64,000 bases of DNA from Curtobacterium sp. MCBA15_009. GTDB taxonomy: Bacteria > Actinomycetota > Actinomycetes > Actinomycetales > Microbacteriaceae. The notes beneath the pieces were generated by a model. It saw nothing but the letters and a program-made list of their open reading frames with translations. It had not been told where the DNA came from and made no database searches. This document shows positions 57,465-64,000 of this stretch, one piece after another (position 1 is the first letter of the stretch; each line of letters begins with the position of its first letter). The stretch covers positions 227,651 to 291,650 of the forward strand of contig NZ_MJGO01000023.1 in NCBI RefSeq assembly GCF_001864895.1, written 5' to 3'. A program made the translations under genes and the position numbers.

Positions 57465-58385
57465 CTAGAGCAGGCCCTTCTCGGTCAGGAAGTCCTTCGC
57501 GATCTCGGACGCCTTCTCCTTGTCGACGGTGCTCTTCGAGTTGAGCTCGATGAGGGCGTCGGTCGACAGGACCTTGCTCACCTTGTCGATGTCGGCCGCG
57601 GCCTTGTCGTTGACCTTCTTCGACACCACGGGGATGACGTTCTGCGGCAGGATCAGGTTCTCCGGGTCCTTCAGCGAGACGAAGTCGTTCGCCTTGATGC
57701 TCGGGTCGGCGCTGTAGATGTCGGCGAGCTGGACGGTGTCGTCCTTGAGCGCCTTCACCGTGAGCGCTCCGCCGGAGTCCTCGACGACCTTGAAGTCGAC
57801 GTCGACGCCGTAGACCGACTTGAGGCCCTTCGGGCCGTACGGGCGGGTCTGGAACTCGGAGTTCGCGCCGACGGTGAGCTTGTCGGAGACGTTCTTCAGG
57901 TCGGCCAGGCTCGTGACGTCGTTGTCCTCGGAGAACTTCTTCGTGACGGTGTAGCTGTCCTGGTCGGTCGCCTCGGCCTCGTCGAGGACGCGCAGCCCGG
58001 ACGGGAGCGCGTCGGGCAGGGCCGCGTCGATCTCGTCGGCGGTCTTGGCGTCCGAGTCCTTGTCGAAGTACTGCAGCAGGTTGCCGCTGTACTCGGGCAT
58101 GACGTCGATCGCGCCCTTCTCGAGCTGCGGGATGTAGATCTCGCGCTGCCCGATGTTGAAGCTGCGCTTGACCGTGAAGCCGTCCTTCTCGAGGACCTGG
58201 GCGTACAGCTCGGCGATGATCTCGTTCGAGTAGTACTGCTGCGAGCCGATGACGATCGTCTTGGAGTCGCTCGACGTGCTCGAGCCGCTGTCGAGCGGGT
58301 CGCTCGACGCGCAGCCGGTCAGGGCGGCGGCGACGCCCAGCGCCAGCGTCGCTGCGACGCCGACACGGATCTTTGCTGTGATCAC
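57465..58385 (-). CDS. Osmoprotectant/glycine betaine-binding lipoprotein
   Basis: The 306-residue protein has a lipobox LTGC with Cys25 and the OpuAC/ProX-type binding domain, for example IVIGSQQYYSNEIIAELYAQVLE and IDVMPEYSGNLL. It captures compatible solutes (choline, betaine or similar) for the coupled permeases. The GTG start has AAGGAAA 7 bases upstream and overlaps the permease TGA by four bases. Aromatic-cage residues were not mapped, so ligand choice is open. Confidence 0.92.
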   Translation of the reverse strand: MITAKIRVGVAATLALGVAAALTGCASSDPLDSGSSTSSDSKTIVIGSQQYYSNEIIAELYAQVLEKDGFTVKRSFNIGQREIYIPQLEKGAIDVMPEYSGNLLQYFDKDSDAKTADEIDAALPDALPSGLRVLDEAEATDQDSYTVTKKFSEDNDVTSLADLKNVSDKLTVGANSEFQTRPYGPKGLKSVYGVDVDFKVVEDSGGALTVKALKDDTVQLADIYSADPSIKANDFVSLKDPENLILPQNVIPVVSKKVNDKAAADIDKVSKVLSTDALIELNSKSTVDKEKASEIAKDFLTEKGLL

Positions 58386-59110
58386 GATGGATTTCCTTCC
58401 GGGATGGGATTGCGGGCTCGCTCGCGCGATCCCTGGCGCTGCCGGGCCGCGGGGTCGAGGGTGCCCTTCGGCACCGCCGCCCGCTGCAGCACGGCGAACA
58501 CGATCTCGAACGCGATCGCGAGCGCGATCACGAGGATGGAGGCGCCGAGCATCTGCGCGTAGTCCTGGGTCTTCAGACCGAGGAAGAAGTACCCGCCGAG
58601 GCCCCCGGCGCCGACGTAGGCGGCGAGCGTCGCGGTCGCGACGACCTGGAGCACCGCGGCGCGGAGTCCGCCGATGAGCAGCGGCAGGCCGAGCGGGACC
58701 TCGACCTTCCACAGGATCTGCCAGCCGGTCATGCCCTGCGCCTTCGCGGCGTCGACCGTCACCGGTTCGACGGACTCGATGCCCGAGTACGCGCCGGCGA
58801 GCACCGACGGGATGGCGAGGACGACGAGTGCGAGCAGCGGGGCCTGCAGGCCGATGCCGAGCAGCAGCCCGAACAGCGACAGCACGCCGAGCGTCGGCAG
58901 CGCGCGGACCCCGCCCGAGACGGCGATCGAGAAGCCGCGGGCGCGCCGGGTGTGACCGATGGCGTACCCGATCGGCACGGCGATCACCGCGGCGATGAGC
59001 ACCGCGAGCAGGGTGATCCAGACGTGCTCCCACAGCCGCGCCGGGATCGCGTTGTAGCCGGCGTAGTTCGCCGGGTCGAACACCCAGCCGAATGCCTGTC
59101 CGATGATCAC
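58382..59110 (-). CDS. Osmoprotectant ABC transporter permease (second subunit)
   Basis: The 242-residue permease has six predicted spans and a BPD_transp_1 domain with the ATPase-docking motif (VDAAKAQGMTGWQILWKVEVPLGLPLLIGG). It is the second ProW-like subunit. A GTG start overlaps the stop of the other permease gene. A C-terminal basic tail of about 25 residues follows the last span. Confidence 0.92.
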   Translation of the reverse strand: MIIGQAFGWVFDPANYAGYNAIPARLWEHVWITLLAVLIAAVIAVPIGYAIGHTRRARGFSIAVSGGVRALPTLGVLSLFGLLLGIGLQAPLLALVVLAIPSVLAGAYSGIESVEPVTVDAAKAQGMTGWQILWKVEVPLGLPLLIGGLRAAVLQVVATATLAAYVGAGGLGGYFFLGLKTQDYAQMLGASILVIALAIAFEIVFAVLQRAAVPKGTLDPAARQRQGSRERARNPIPEGNPS

Positions 59111-59823
59111 GAGGTCACCTCTGCCTGCTGGAGCACGCGCCGGGACGCACGCTGCGTCCGGGTCGTGCGGCGGTTCCACGGCATCGCGACGCGGCCGAGC
59201 AGGACGAGCAGGCCGTCCAGCGCGAAGGCCAGCACGAGCACCATGACGATGCCGGAGATGATCTCCTCGTAGATGCCGCGGGCGAGCCCGTCGGTGAAGA
59301 GCGACCCGAGGCTCTGGATGCCGAGCACCGCGCCGACCGTGGTCAGCGAGATCGTCGACACCGAGACCACCCGGAGCCCGGCGAGCAGGACCGGCCCGGC
59401 GAGCGGCAGCTCGACACGGAAGAAGCGCTGCGCCGACGAGTAGCCCATCGCCGTCGAGGCGGCCTTCGTGCCCGCGTCGACCGAGGTGAGTCCGTCGACC
59501 GTGGACCGGACCATGAGCGCGAGGCCGTAGAGGGTCAGGCTGATCACGACGTTGAGCGGGTCGAGCAGGTCGGTGCCGATGATGCTCGGCAGCGCCACGA
59601 AGAGCGCGAGCGACGGGATCGCGTACAGGAGCCCGGCCACCGTGACGATGCCGCTGCCGACGCCCGCCGCGAAGCGGGAGCCGCCCGGTCGCTGCAGCCG
59701 GACCACCAGCCACCCGATGGGGATGGAGAGCAGGAAGGCGATGATGATCGGCGGGAGGGCGATCGCGAGGTGCGAGAGCGTGTCCTCACCGATGGTGTCG
59801 AGGTTCGACAGCACCCACTTCAC
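59107..59823 (-). CDS. Osmoprotectant ABC transporter permease (first subunit)
   Basis: The 238-residue permease has six spans and the docking loop AASTAMGYSSAQRFFRVELPLAGPVLLAG. Its GTG overlaps the ATPase gene stop, so the four transporter genes form a chain of four-base overlaps. Like its partner it belongs to the OpuB/ProW permease group. Confidence 0.92.
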   Translation of the reverse strand: MKWVLSNLDTIGEDTLSHLAIALPPIIIAFLLSIPIGWLVVRLQRPGGSRFAAGVGSGIVTVAGLLYAIPSLALFVALPSIIGTDLLDPLNVVISLTLYGLALMVRSTVDGLTSVDAGTKAASTAMGYSSAQRFFRVELPLAGPVLLAGLRVVSVSTISLTTVGAVLGIQSLGSLFTDGLARGIYEEIISGIVMVLVLAFALDGLLVLLGRVAMPWNRRTTRTQRASRRVLQQAEVTS

Positions 59824-60734
59824 CGGGTGCCCCCACCCTGCGCCGGAGCACCCGGAGCGGTTGCGCGCGCCCCGGCCTCTGTTCCCTGCGGCACCGCGGA
59901 CGCGGCGTCGACGACGTTCACCGGACCGGTGAGCACACCTGCGGCGCGACCGTCACCGTCGACCACGATGGGTCCAGTCGGCGTCTGCTCCACGCGGAGC
60001 GCACGGCGACCACGACCGACGCCGATGAAGTTCGCGACGAAGTCGTCGGCCGGCTCGGCGAGGATCTCGGACGGGGTGCCCTGCTGGGCGATCTCGCCGC
60101 CCTTCTTGAGGATGACGACCTGGTCGCCGAGCTTGAAGGCCTCGTCGATGTCGTGGGTCACGAACACCACGGTCTTGCCGAGCTCGCGCTGCAGCCGGAT
60201 GAGCTCGTCCTGCAGGTCGTTGCGGACCAGGGGGTCGACGGCGCCGAACGGCTCGTCCATGAGCAGGATGTTCGGGTCGACGGCCAGCCCGCGGGCGACG
60301 CCGACGCGCTGCTGCTGCCCGCCGGACAGCTGCGACGGGTACCGGTCGGCGAAGGCGCGGTCGAGGCCGACCGTGTCCATCAGCTCGAGCGCGCGCGCAC
60401 GGGCGTCGGCCTTCGACACGCCCGTCAGGAGCGGGACCGTCGCGATGTTGTCGATCACCTTGCGGTGCGGCAGGAGTCCGGAGTTCTGCATGACGTACCC
60501 GATGCTCCGACGGAGCTTGACGGGGTCGACACCGGACACGTCCGACCCGTCGATGGAGACGGACCCCGAACTGGGGTCGACCATCCGGTTGATCATGCGG
60601 AGCAGCGTGGTCTTGCCACAGCCGCTGGAACCCACGAAGACGGTGGTGGTCCGCGAGGGGATGACCAGGTCGAATCCGTCGACGGCGGTGGTGCCGTCCG
60701 GGTAGGTCTTGCGCACCGAGCGGAACTCGATCAT
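59820..60734 (-). CDS. Osmoprotectant ABC transporter ATPase (OpuBA/ProV-like)
   Basis: The 304-residue ATPase has Walker A GSSGCGKTTLL (about 35-45), signature LSGGQQQRVGVARGL, Walker B ILLMDEPFGAVD and the switch VTHDIDEA. The sequence after about residue 240 holds a single CBS-like region rather than the pair of ProV. It leads the four-gene importer. A minus-strand TACTGT about 38 bases upstream of the start fits a -10. Confidence 0.93.
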   Translation of the reverse strand: MIEFRSVRKTYPDGTTAVDGFDLVIPSRTTTVFVGSSGCGKTTLLRMINRMVDPSSGSVSIDGSDVSGVDPVKLRRSIGYVMQNSGLLPHRKVIDNIATVPLLTGVSKADARARALELMDTVGLDRAFADRYPSQLSGGQQQRVGVARGLAVDPNILLMDEPFGAVDPLVRNDLQDELIRLQRELGKTVVFVTHDIDEAFKLGDQVVILKKGGEIAQQGTPSEILAEPADDFVANFIGVGRGRRALRVEQTPTGPIVVDGDGRAAGVLTGPVNVVDAASAVPQGTEAGARATAPGAPAQGGGTR

Positions 60735-60772
60735 GGGTGCCCTTCTGTTCGGAGGTAGCCCGACTCCGGACG

Positions 60773-60778
60773 ACAGTA
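60773..60778 (-). promoter_or_regulatory. Possible -10 of the osmoprotectant operon
   Basis: TACTGT on the minus strand fits TAnnnT about 39 bases upstream of the ATPase start; no good -35. Confidence 0.35.
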
Positions 60779-60925
60779 CCCGTCGGCTGCGACAACGGTG
60801 CACCCCGTGACGATGCGTGTCGTGTCCCGGACAGCCGGCCACGGCGGTGGTGGTGGTGACCGCTGCCGGACGCGAGCCGAACGACCGACCGGCACCGGGC
60901 CTCCCGGCCGACGCCCCGGACACGA

Positions 60926-60963
60926 CGACGCCCGCGTCGCTCGGCGAGCGGACGCGGGCGTCG
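60926..60963 (-). terminator. tetR terminator
   Basis: Perfect 13-bp stem (60926-60938 with 60951-60963) with a 12-base loop, 11 bases past the tetR stop. A reverse-oriented copy of the 15-mer GGCCGGGAGGCCCGG lies nearby (60895-60909). Confidence 0.85.
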
Positions 60964-60974
60964 GTGACGGTCGG

Positions 60975-61622
60975 TCAGGAGGCGGCGAGCACCGACTCCA
61001 GGTGGGCCCGGCTCATCGTGCGGTACTCCTCGATGATCCCGGTGTCGGGGTTCGCCGGGTCGCGGTGCGCCCGGGCGAACACGGCGTGCGACGACTCGGC
61101 GAGGACCACCCAGGTGCGGGCGATCCGCTCGTCGAGCGGCAGCCCGAAACGGTCGTGCATGATCTGCCCGACGGCCCCGCCGAGCGCCCCCATGCGGTCC
61201 TCGGCGTCGCCGGTGCCGGTGTCCGCGGCGTCACCGAAGCGGATCGCCCGGAAGCCCGGCTCGGTGCGGTACATCTCGTCGGTGGCGCGGATGAGCGCGT
61301 CGCAGCCCTGCTGCCAGGTCTCCGCGCCGCTGGCGTCGAGCGCCTCGACGAAGCGCGACGCCAGGCGCTGCGTGCAGCGGATCGCGAGCGCCTCGACGAC
61401 GGCGATGCGGTCCGGGAAGTACCGGTAGACGGTACCGATGGACGCCCCCGCCCGTTCGGCCACCATCGCGGTCGTGAGCCGCTCGAACCCGATCTCGTCG
61501 ATCACCGCGGCGGCGGCGTCGAGGAGACCCGCGAGGCGCGCCGAACTGCGGGCTTGGACCGGCTCGTTCCTGAGCAGTGATGATCCCCCCGGCAGAGCGT
61601 TCGTTACCTCGGTGACGAGCAC
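60975..61622 (-). CDS. TetR-family transcriptional regulator
   Basis: The 215-residue protein has an N-terminal helix-turn-helix (LLDAAAAVIDEIGFERLTTA... VAERAGASIGTVYRYFPDR, about 32-75) and a variable C-terminal ligand-binding domain. The GTG start at 61622 has AGAGGAGA 4-5 bases upstream. It lies between the osmoprotectant operon (downstream) and the divergent DUF2183 gene. Either could be its target; no operator was assigned. Confidence 0.9.
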   Translation of the reverse strand: MLVTEVTNALPGGSSLLRNEPVQARSSARLAGLLDAAAAVIDEIGFERLTTAMVAERAGASIGTVYRYFPDRIAVVEALAIRCTQRLASRFVEALDASGAETWQQGCDALIRATDEMYRTEPGFRAIRFGDAADTGTGDAEDRMGALGGAVGQIMHDRFGLPLDERIARTWVVLAESSHAVFARAHRDPANPDTGIIEEYRTMSRAHLESVLAAS

Positions 61623-61766
61623 GTGTTCTCCTCTTGCGCTCCAGCGCGGTCGGTTTGGTCTGACGGTGACAACCTTCGCAGAGACCGGCTGGAACGTGGC
61701 TGCGACTCACCAGATCGCGATGAGCGTCTTCGTGGACTTCGACTGCCCACATGGTTTGATGGGGCC

Positions 61767-62831
61767 ATGCCCGACCCGACGCACCACGAGCCGTCGCTGG
61801 CCGAGCCCCTCCTGCACCGAGCCGCCCGCATCGAGGACGCCGTCCAGGAGTTCCGCGAGCAACGCGCGCGGCGCCGCGGCCTCGTGCCGACGGTCGTCCC
61901 GTACACCGGGTACGGCGCCCCCGGGTGGGTTCGGATCCTCTGCCGCGTGCTGCTGACGCGACGCGGCCTGGCGTCCGACGTGTCCTACTCCGGGGTGCGC
62001 GGGTGGCGCAGCTTCACGAGCGTCGCCGTCGACCACACCGAGGTGACCGTCAGTGCCGGCGGGGTGTCGCACACCGTCGAGACCGACCGCGGCGGCGTCG
62101 TCGACACGATCGTGCCGCTCGACCTCGAGCCGGGGTGGCGCACCGTCCGGCTGTCGGCCGGCGGCGGGCGGAGCGTCGAGGCGGACGTCTTCGTCGTGCA
62201 CCCGGACACCCGGTTCGGCCTGCTCTCGGACATCGACGACACGGTCATGGTGACCTCGCTCCCCCGGCCGATGCTCGCGGCGTGGAACTCCTTCGTGCTC
62301 ACCGAGCACGCCCGCCGCCCGGTGCCGGGCATGTCGGTGCTCTACGAACGCGTGCTCGCGCAGCACCCGGGGTCGCCGACCGTCTACCTGTCCACCGGCG
62401 CCTGGAACGTCGCGCCGACCCTGAAGCGCTTCCTGACGCGGAACATGTACCCGTCGGGCACGCTGCTGCTCACCGACTGGGGCCCCACCCACGACCGGTT
62501 CTTCCGCAGCGGGCAGCTGCACAAGCAGGAGAACCTGCGGCGGCTCGCCCAGGACTTCCCGGACGTGCGGTGGCTGCTCGTCGGCGACGACGGCCAGCAC
62601 GACGAGTCGCTGTACGGCGACTTCGCCCGCGAGCACCCGGACAACGTCGCCGGGGTCGCCATCCGCCAGCTGTCCACGAGCGAGGCGGTGCTCGCCGGCG
62701 GTCGCTCCCGGGCGCAGGAACGCTCCCGCGACTCGTCGGCGCCGTGGGTCTACGCACCGGACGGCTCCGGCCTCTGGCGCGAGCTGACCCGGGTCGGTCT
62801 GGCCGAGCCGGACGCCGCCGACCACGTCTGA
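61767..62831 (+). CDS. DUF2183/App1-like phosphatidate phosphatase
   Basis: The 354-residue protein has the motif LSDIDDTVMV (D155, D157), YLSTGAWNVAPTLKRFL and LLVGDDGQHD, all typical of the App1/DUF2183 branch of the HAD superfamily. The family includes a yeast phosphatidate phosphatase; bacterial substrates are less certain. The ATG at 61767 has GGGG upstream. It is divergent from tetR and followed by a GH15 gene 56 bases away. Confidence 0.85.
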   Translation: MPDPTHHEPSLAEPLLHRAARIEDAVQEFREQRARRRGLVPTVVPYTGYGAPGWVRILCRVLLTRRGLASDVSYSGVRGWRSFTSVAVDHTEVTVSAGGVSHTVETDRGGVVDTIVPLDLEPGWRTVRLSAGGGRSVEADVFVVHPDTRFGLLSDIDDTVMVTSLPRPMLAAWNSFVLTEHARRPVPGMSVLYERVLAQHPGSPTVYLSTGAWNVAPTLKRFLTRNMYPSGTLLLTDWGPTHDRFFRSGQLHKQENLRRLAQDFPDVRWLLVGDDGQHDESLYGDFAREHPDNVAGVAIRQLSTSEAVLAGGRSRAQERSRDSSAPWVYAPDGSGLWRELTRVGLAEPDAADHV

Positions 62832-62886
62832 ACGACCCCTCAGCGAGACCGGCGGCGCTCCGGCCCGGGTGTGGTTCGATCAGGGC

Positions 62887-64000
62887 ATGAGCAACGGCGC
62901 ACCGGCAGCCCGCATCGAGGACCACGCGGTCATCGGGGACACCTCGACCGCAGCGCTCGTCACCCGGGACGGCACGGTCGACTGGCTCTGCCTGCCCCGC
63001 TTCGACAGCACCGCGACCTTCGCCGCGCTGCTCGGCGACGCCGACCACGGACAGTGGAGCCTGCGCCCCACCGACCCCGCTGCGACGGCCAAGCGCCGGT
63101 ACCACGGCGAGACGCTCGTGCTCTCGACGGTCTGGACGACGGCGGACGGCGTGGTCGAGGTCACCGACTTCATGCCGGTCGGTGCCCACCGGCCCTCGCT
63201 CGTCCGCCGGGTGCGTGGGCTGCGCGGCAGCGTCGAGGTCGAGCAGGTGCTGCGCATCCGCTTCGACTACGCCCTGGCGCTGCCGTGGGTGCGCCAGGTC
63301 GGCGGCGACGACGACCCGGCCCTGCTCGCGACCGCCGGCCCCGGGTCCGTCGTCGTCCGCGGCGTCCGCTTCCGCGCGTCCGACCACCGGCACACCGCCA
63401 CGACGACCGTGCACGACGGCGAGGTGCTCGACACCGTCCTCACCTGGTACCCGTCGTACCGCGACGCCCCGGAACCCGTCAACGTGGACGCGGCGCTCGC
63501 GCACACGGTCGACTGGTGGACGGACTGGATGGCGACCGCGCACACCGAGGGGCGCCACGCGGCCGCGACGCGACGGTCGCTGCTCTTCCTGCGCGCGATG
63601 ACCCACGGCGACACCGGCGGCGTCGTCGCCGCGGCGACCACCAGCCTGCCCGAGGACCCGGGCGGCGAACGGAACTGGGACTACCGCTACGTCTGGCTCC
63701 GCGACGCCTCGCTCGCCCTCGCCTCGCTCATCGCGCACGGCTACCGCGACGAGGCCGAGCACTGGCGCGGCTGGCTCCTCCGCGCCGTCGCCGGCGACCC
63801 CGCCGACGTGCAGATCATGTACGGCATCGCCGGCGAGCGGGAACTGCCCGAACGCGAGCTCGCGCACCTGCCCGGTTACGCCGACTCGAAGCCGGTCCGC
63901 GTCGGCAACGGCGCCTCGACGCAGTACCAGGGCGACGTCTTCGGCGAGGTGCTCGCCGCGCTGCACGACGCCCGCGAACTCGGCGTCGAGGAGAGCGCGG
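62887..64000 (+). CDS. Glycoside hydrolase family 15 protein (partial, cut by window end)
   Basis: The visible 371 codons start at ATG 62887 with no stop before the window ends; family members are about 600 residues. Motifs are IEDHAVIGDTSTAALVTRDG and DWLCLPRFDS at the N-terminus and ERNWDYRYVWLRDASLAL at about 260-278, as in bacterial GH15 trehalase/glucoamylase-like proteins. Substrate (trehalose or alpha-glucan) is inferred only. The catalytic acid near the C-terminal half is outside the window. Confidence 0.9.
   Translation, partial: MSNGAPAARIEDHAVIGDTSTAALVTRDGTVDWLCLPRFDSTATFAALLGDADHGQWSLRPTDPAATAKRRYHGETLVLSTVWTTADGVVEVTDFMPVGAHRPSLVRRVRGLRGSVEVEQVLRIRFDYALALPWVRQVGGDDDPALLATAGPGSVVVRGVRFRASDHRHTATTTVHDGEVLDTVLTWYPSYRDAPEPVNVDAALAHTVDWWTDWMATAHTEGRHAAATRRSLLFLRAMTHGDTGGVVAAATTSLPEDPGGERNWDYRYVWLRDASLALASLIAHGYRDEAEHWRGWLLRAVAGDPADVQIMYGIAGERELPERELAHLPGYADSKPVRVGNGASTQYQGDVFGEVLAALHDARELGVEESA

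Overview
The window is very G+C-rich (roughly 70-75% by eye). Its gene content and order suggest a high-GC Gram-positive actinobacterium, most like the Microbacteriaceae; Curtobacterium is my best genus guess, from recollection only. Supporting blocks are hrcA-dnaJ-rsmE-HIT-phoH-ybeY-CNNM-era, dusB-dgt-dnaG, recO-uppS near glyS, cydABDC, and rpsT beside holA and comEC. No phage, insertion sequence, CRISPR array or rRNA operon was seen. Almost all genes lie on the minus strand.

Layout (minus-strand genes are transcribed from high to low coordinates). 1-2.3 kb: a pentapeptide-repeat protein coupled to a DUF2142-like membrane protein. 2.4 kb: tRNA-Asn with a terminator. 2.6-10.2 kb: a peptide/nickel-type ABC importer (lipoprotein, two permeases, a fused double ATPase), then a divergent third ATPase and a D-2-hydroxyacid dehydrogenase. 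10.2-11.25 kb: a 1 kb gene-free block full of diverged repeats. 11.25-15.8 kb: dnaG, dgt, dusB. 15.8-21.1 kb: YbaK deacylase, a small Cys protein coupled to a DsbA/FrnE oxidoreductase, glyS, a class V aminotransferase and a divergent LysR regulator. 21.2-25.1 kb: uppS, recO, a 19-nt repeat array, and leuA preceded by a probably leaderless leader peptide with three consecutive Leu codons. 25.4-29.7 kb: a MacB/LolD-like ABC exporter and a two-component system. 29.7-37 kb: era, CNNM transporter, ybeY, phoH, HIT, rsmE, dnaJ and hrcA, with a degenerate CIRCE operator.

37-43.3 kb: DUF4870, hemW, HAD hydrolase, DUF1990, lepA and an aminotransferase. 43.4-48.7 kb: rpsT, a five-member hairpin array, holA, comEC (open frame lacks its expected stop) and comEA. 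48.8-57.2 kb: leuS and cydABDC for cytochrome bd. 57.4-61.6 kb: an osmoprotectant (OpuB/ProU-type) importer and a TetR regulator. 61.8-64 kb: a DUF2183/App1-like phosphatase and a GH15 glycosidase cut by the window end.

The genes are compactly organised. Fourteen neighbour pairs overlap by exactly four bases (ATGA or GTGA), which implies widespread translational coupling. The most unusual content is in the long gaps between genes. Several hold locus-specific families of inverted or direct repeats, and some share a CACGAAGT core. In the 43.85-44.46 kb array the two hairpin subtypes carry compensatory base changes, which points to selection on, or copying of, paired arms. A separate 15-mer, GGCCGGGAGGCCCGG, recurs in terminators and inside two coding regions.
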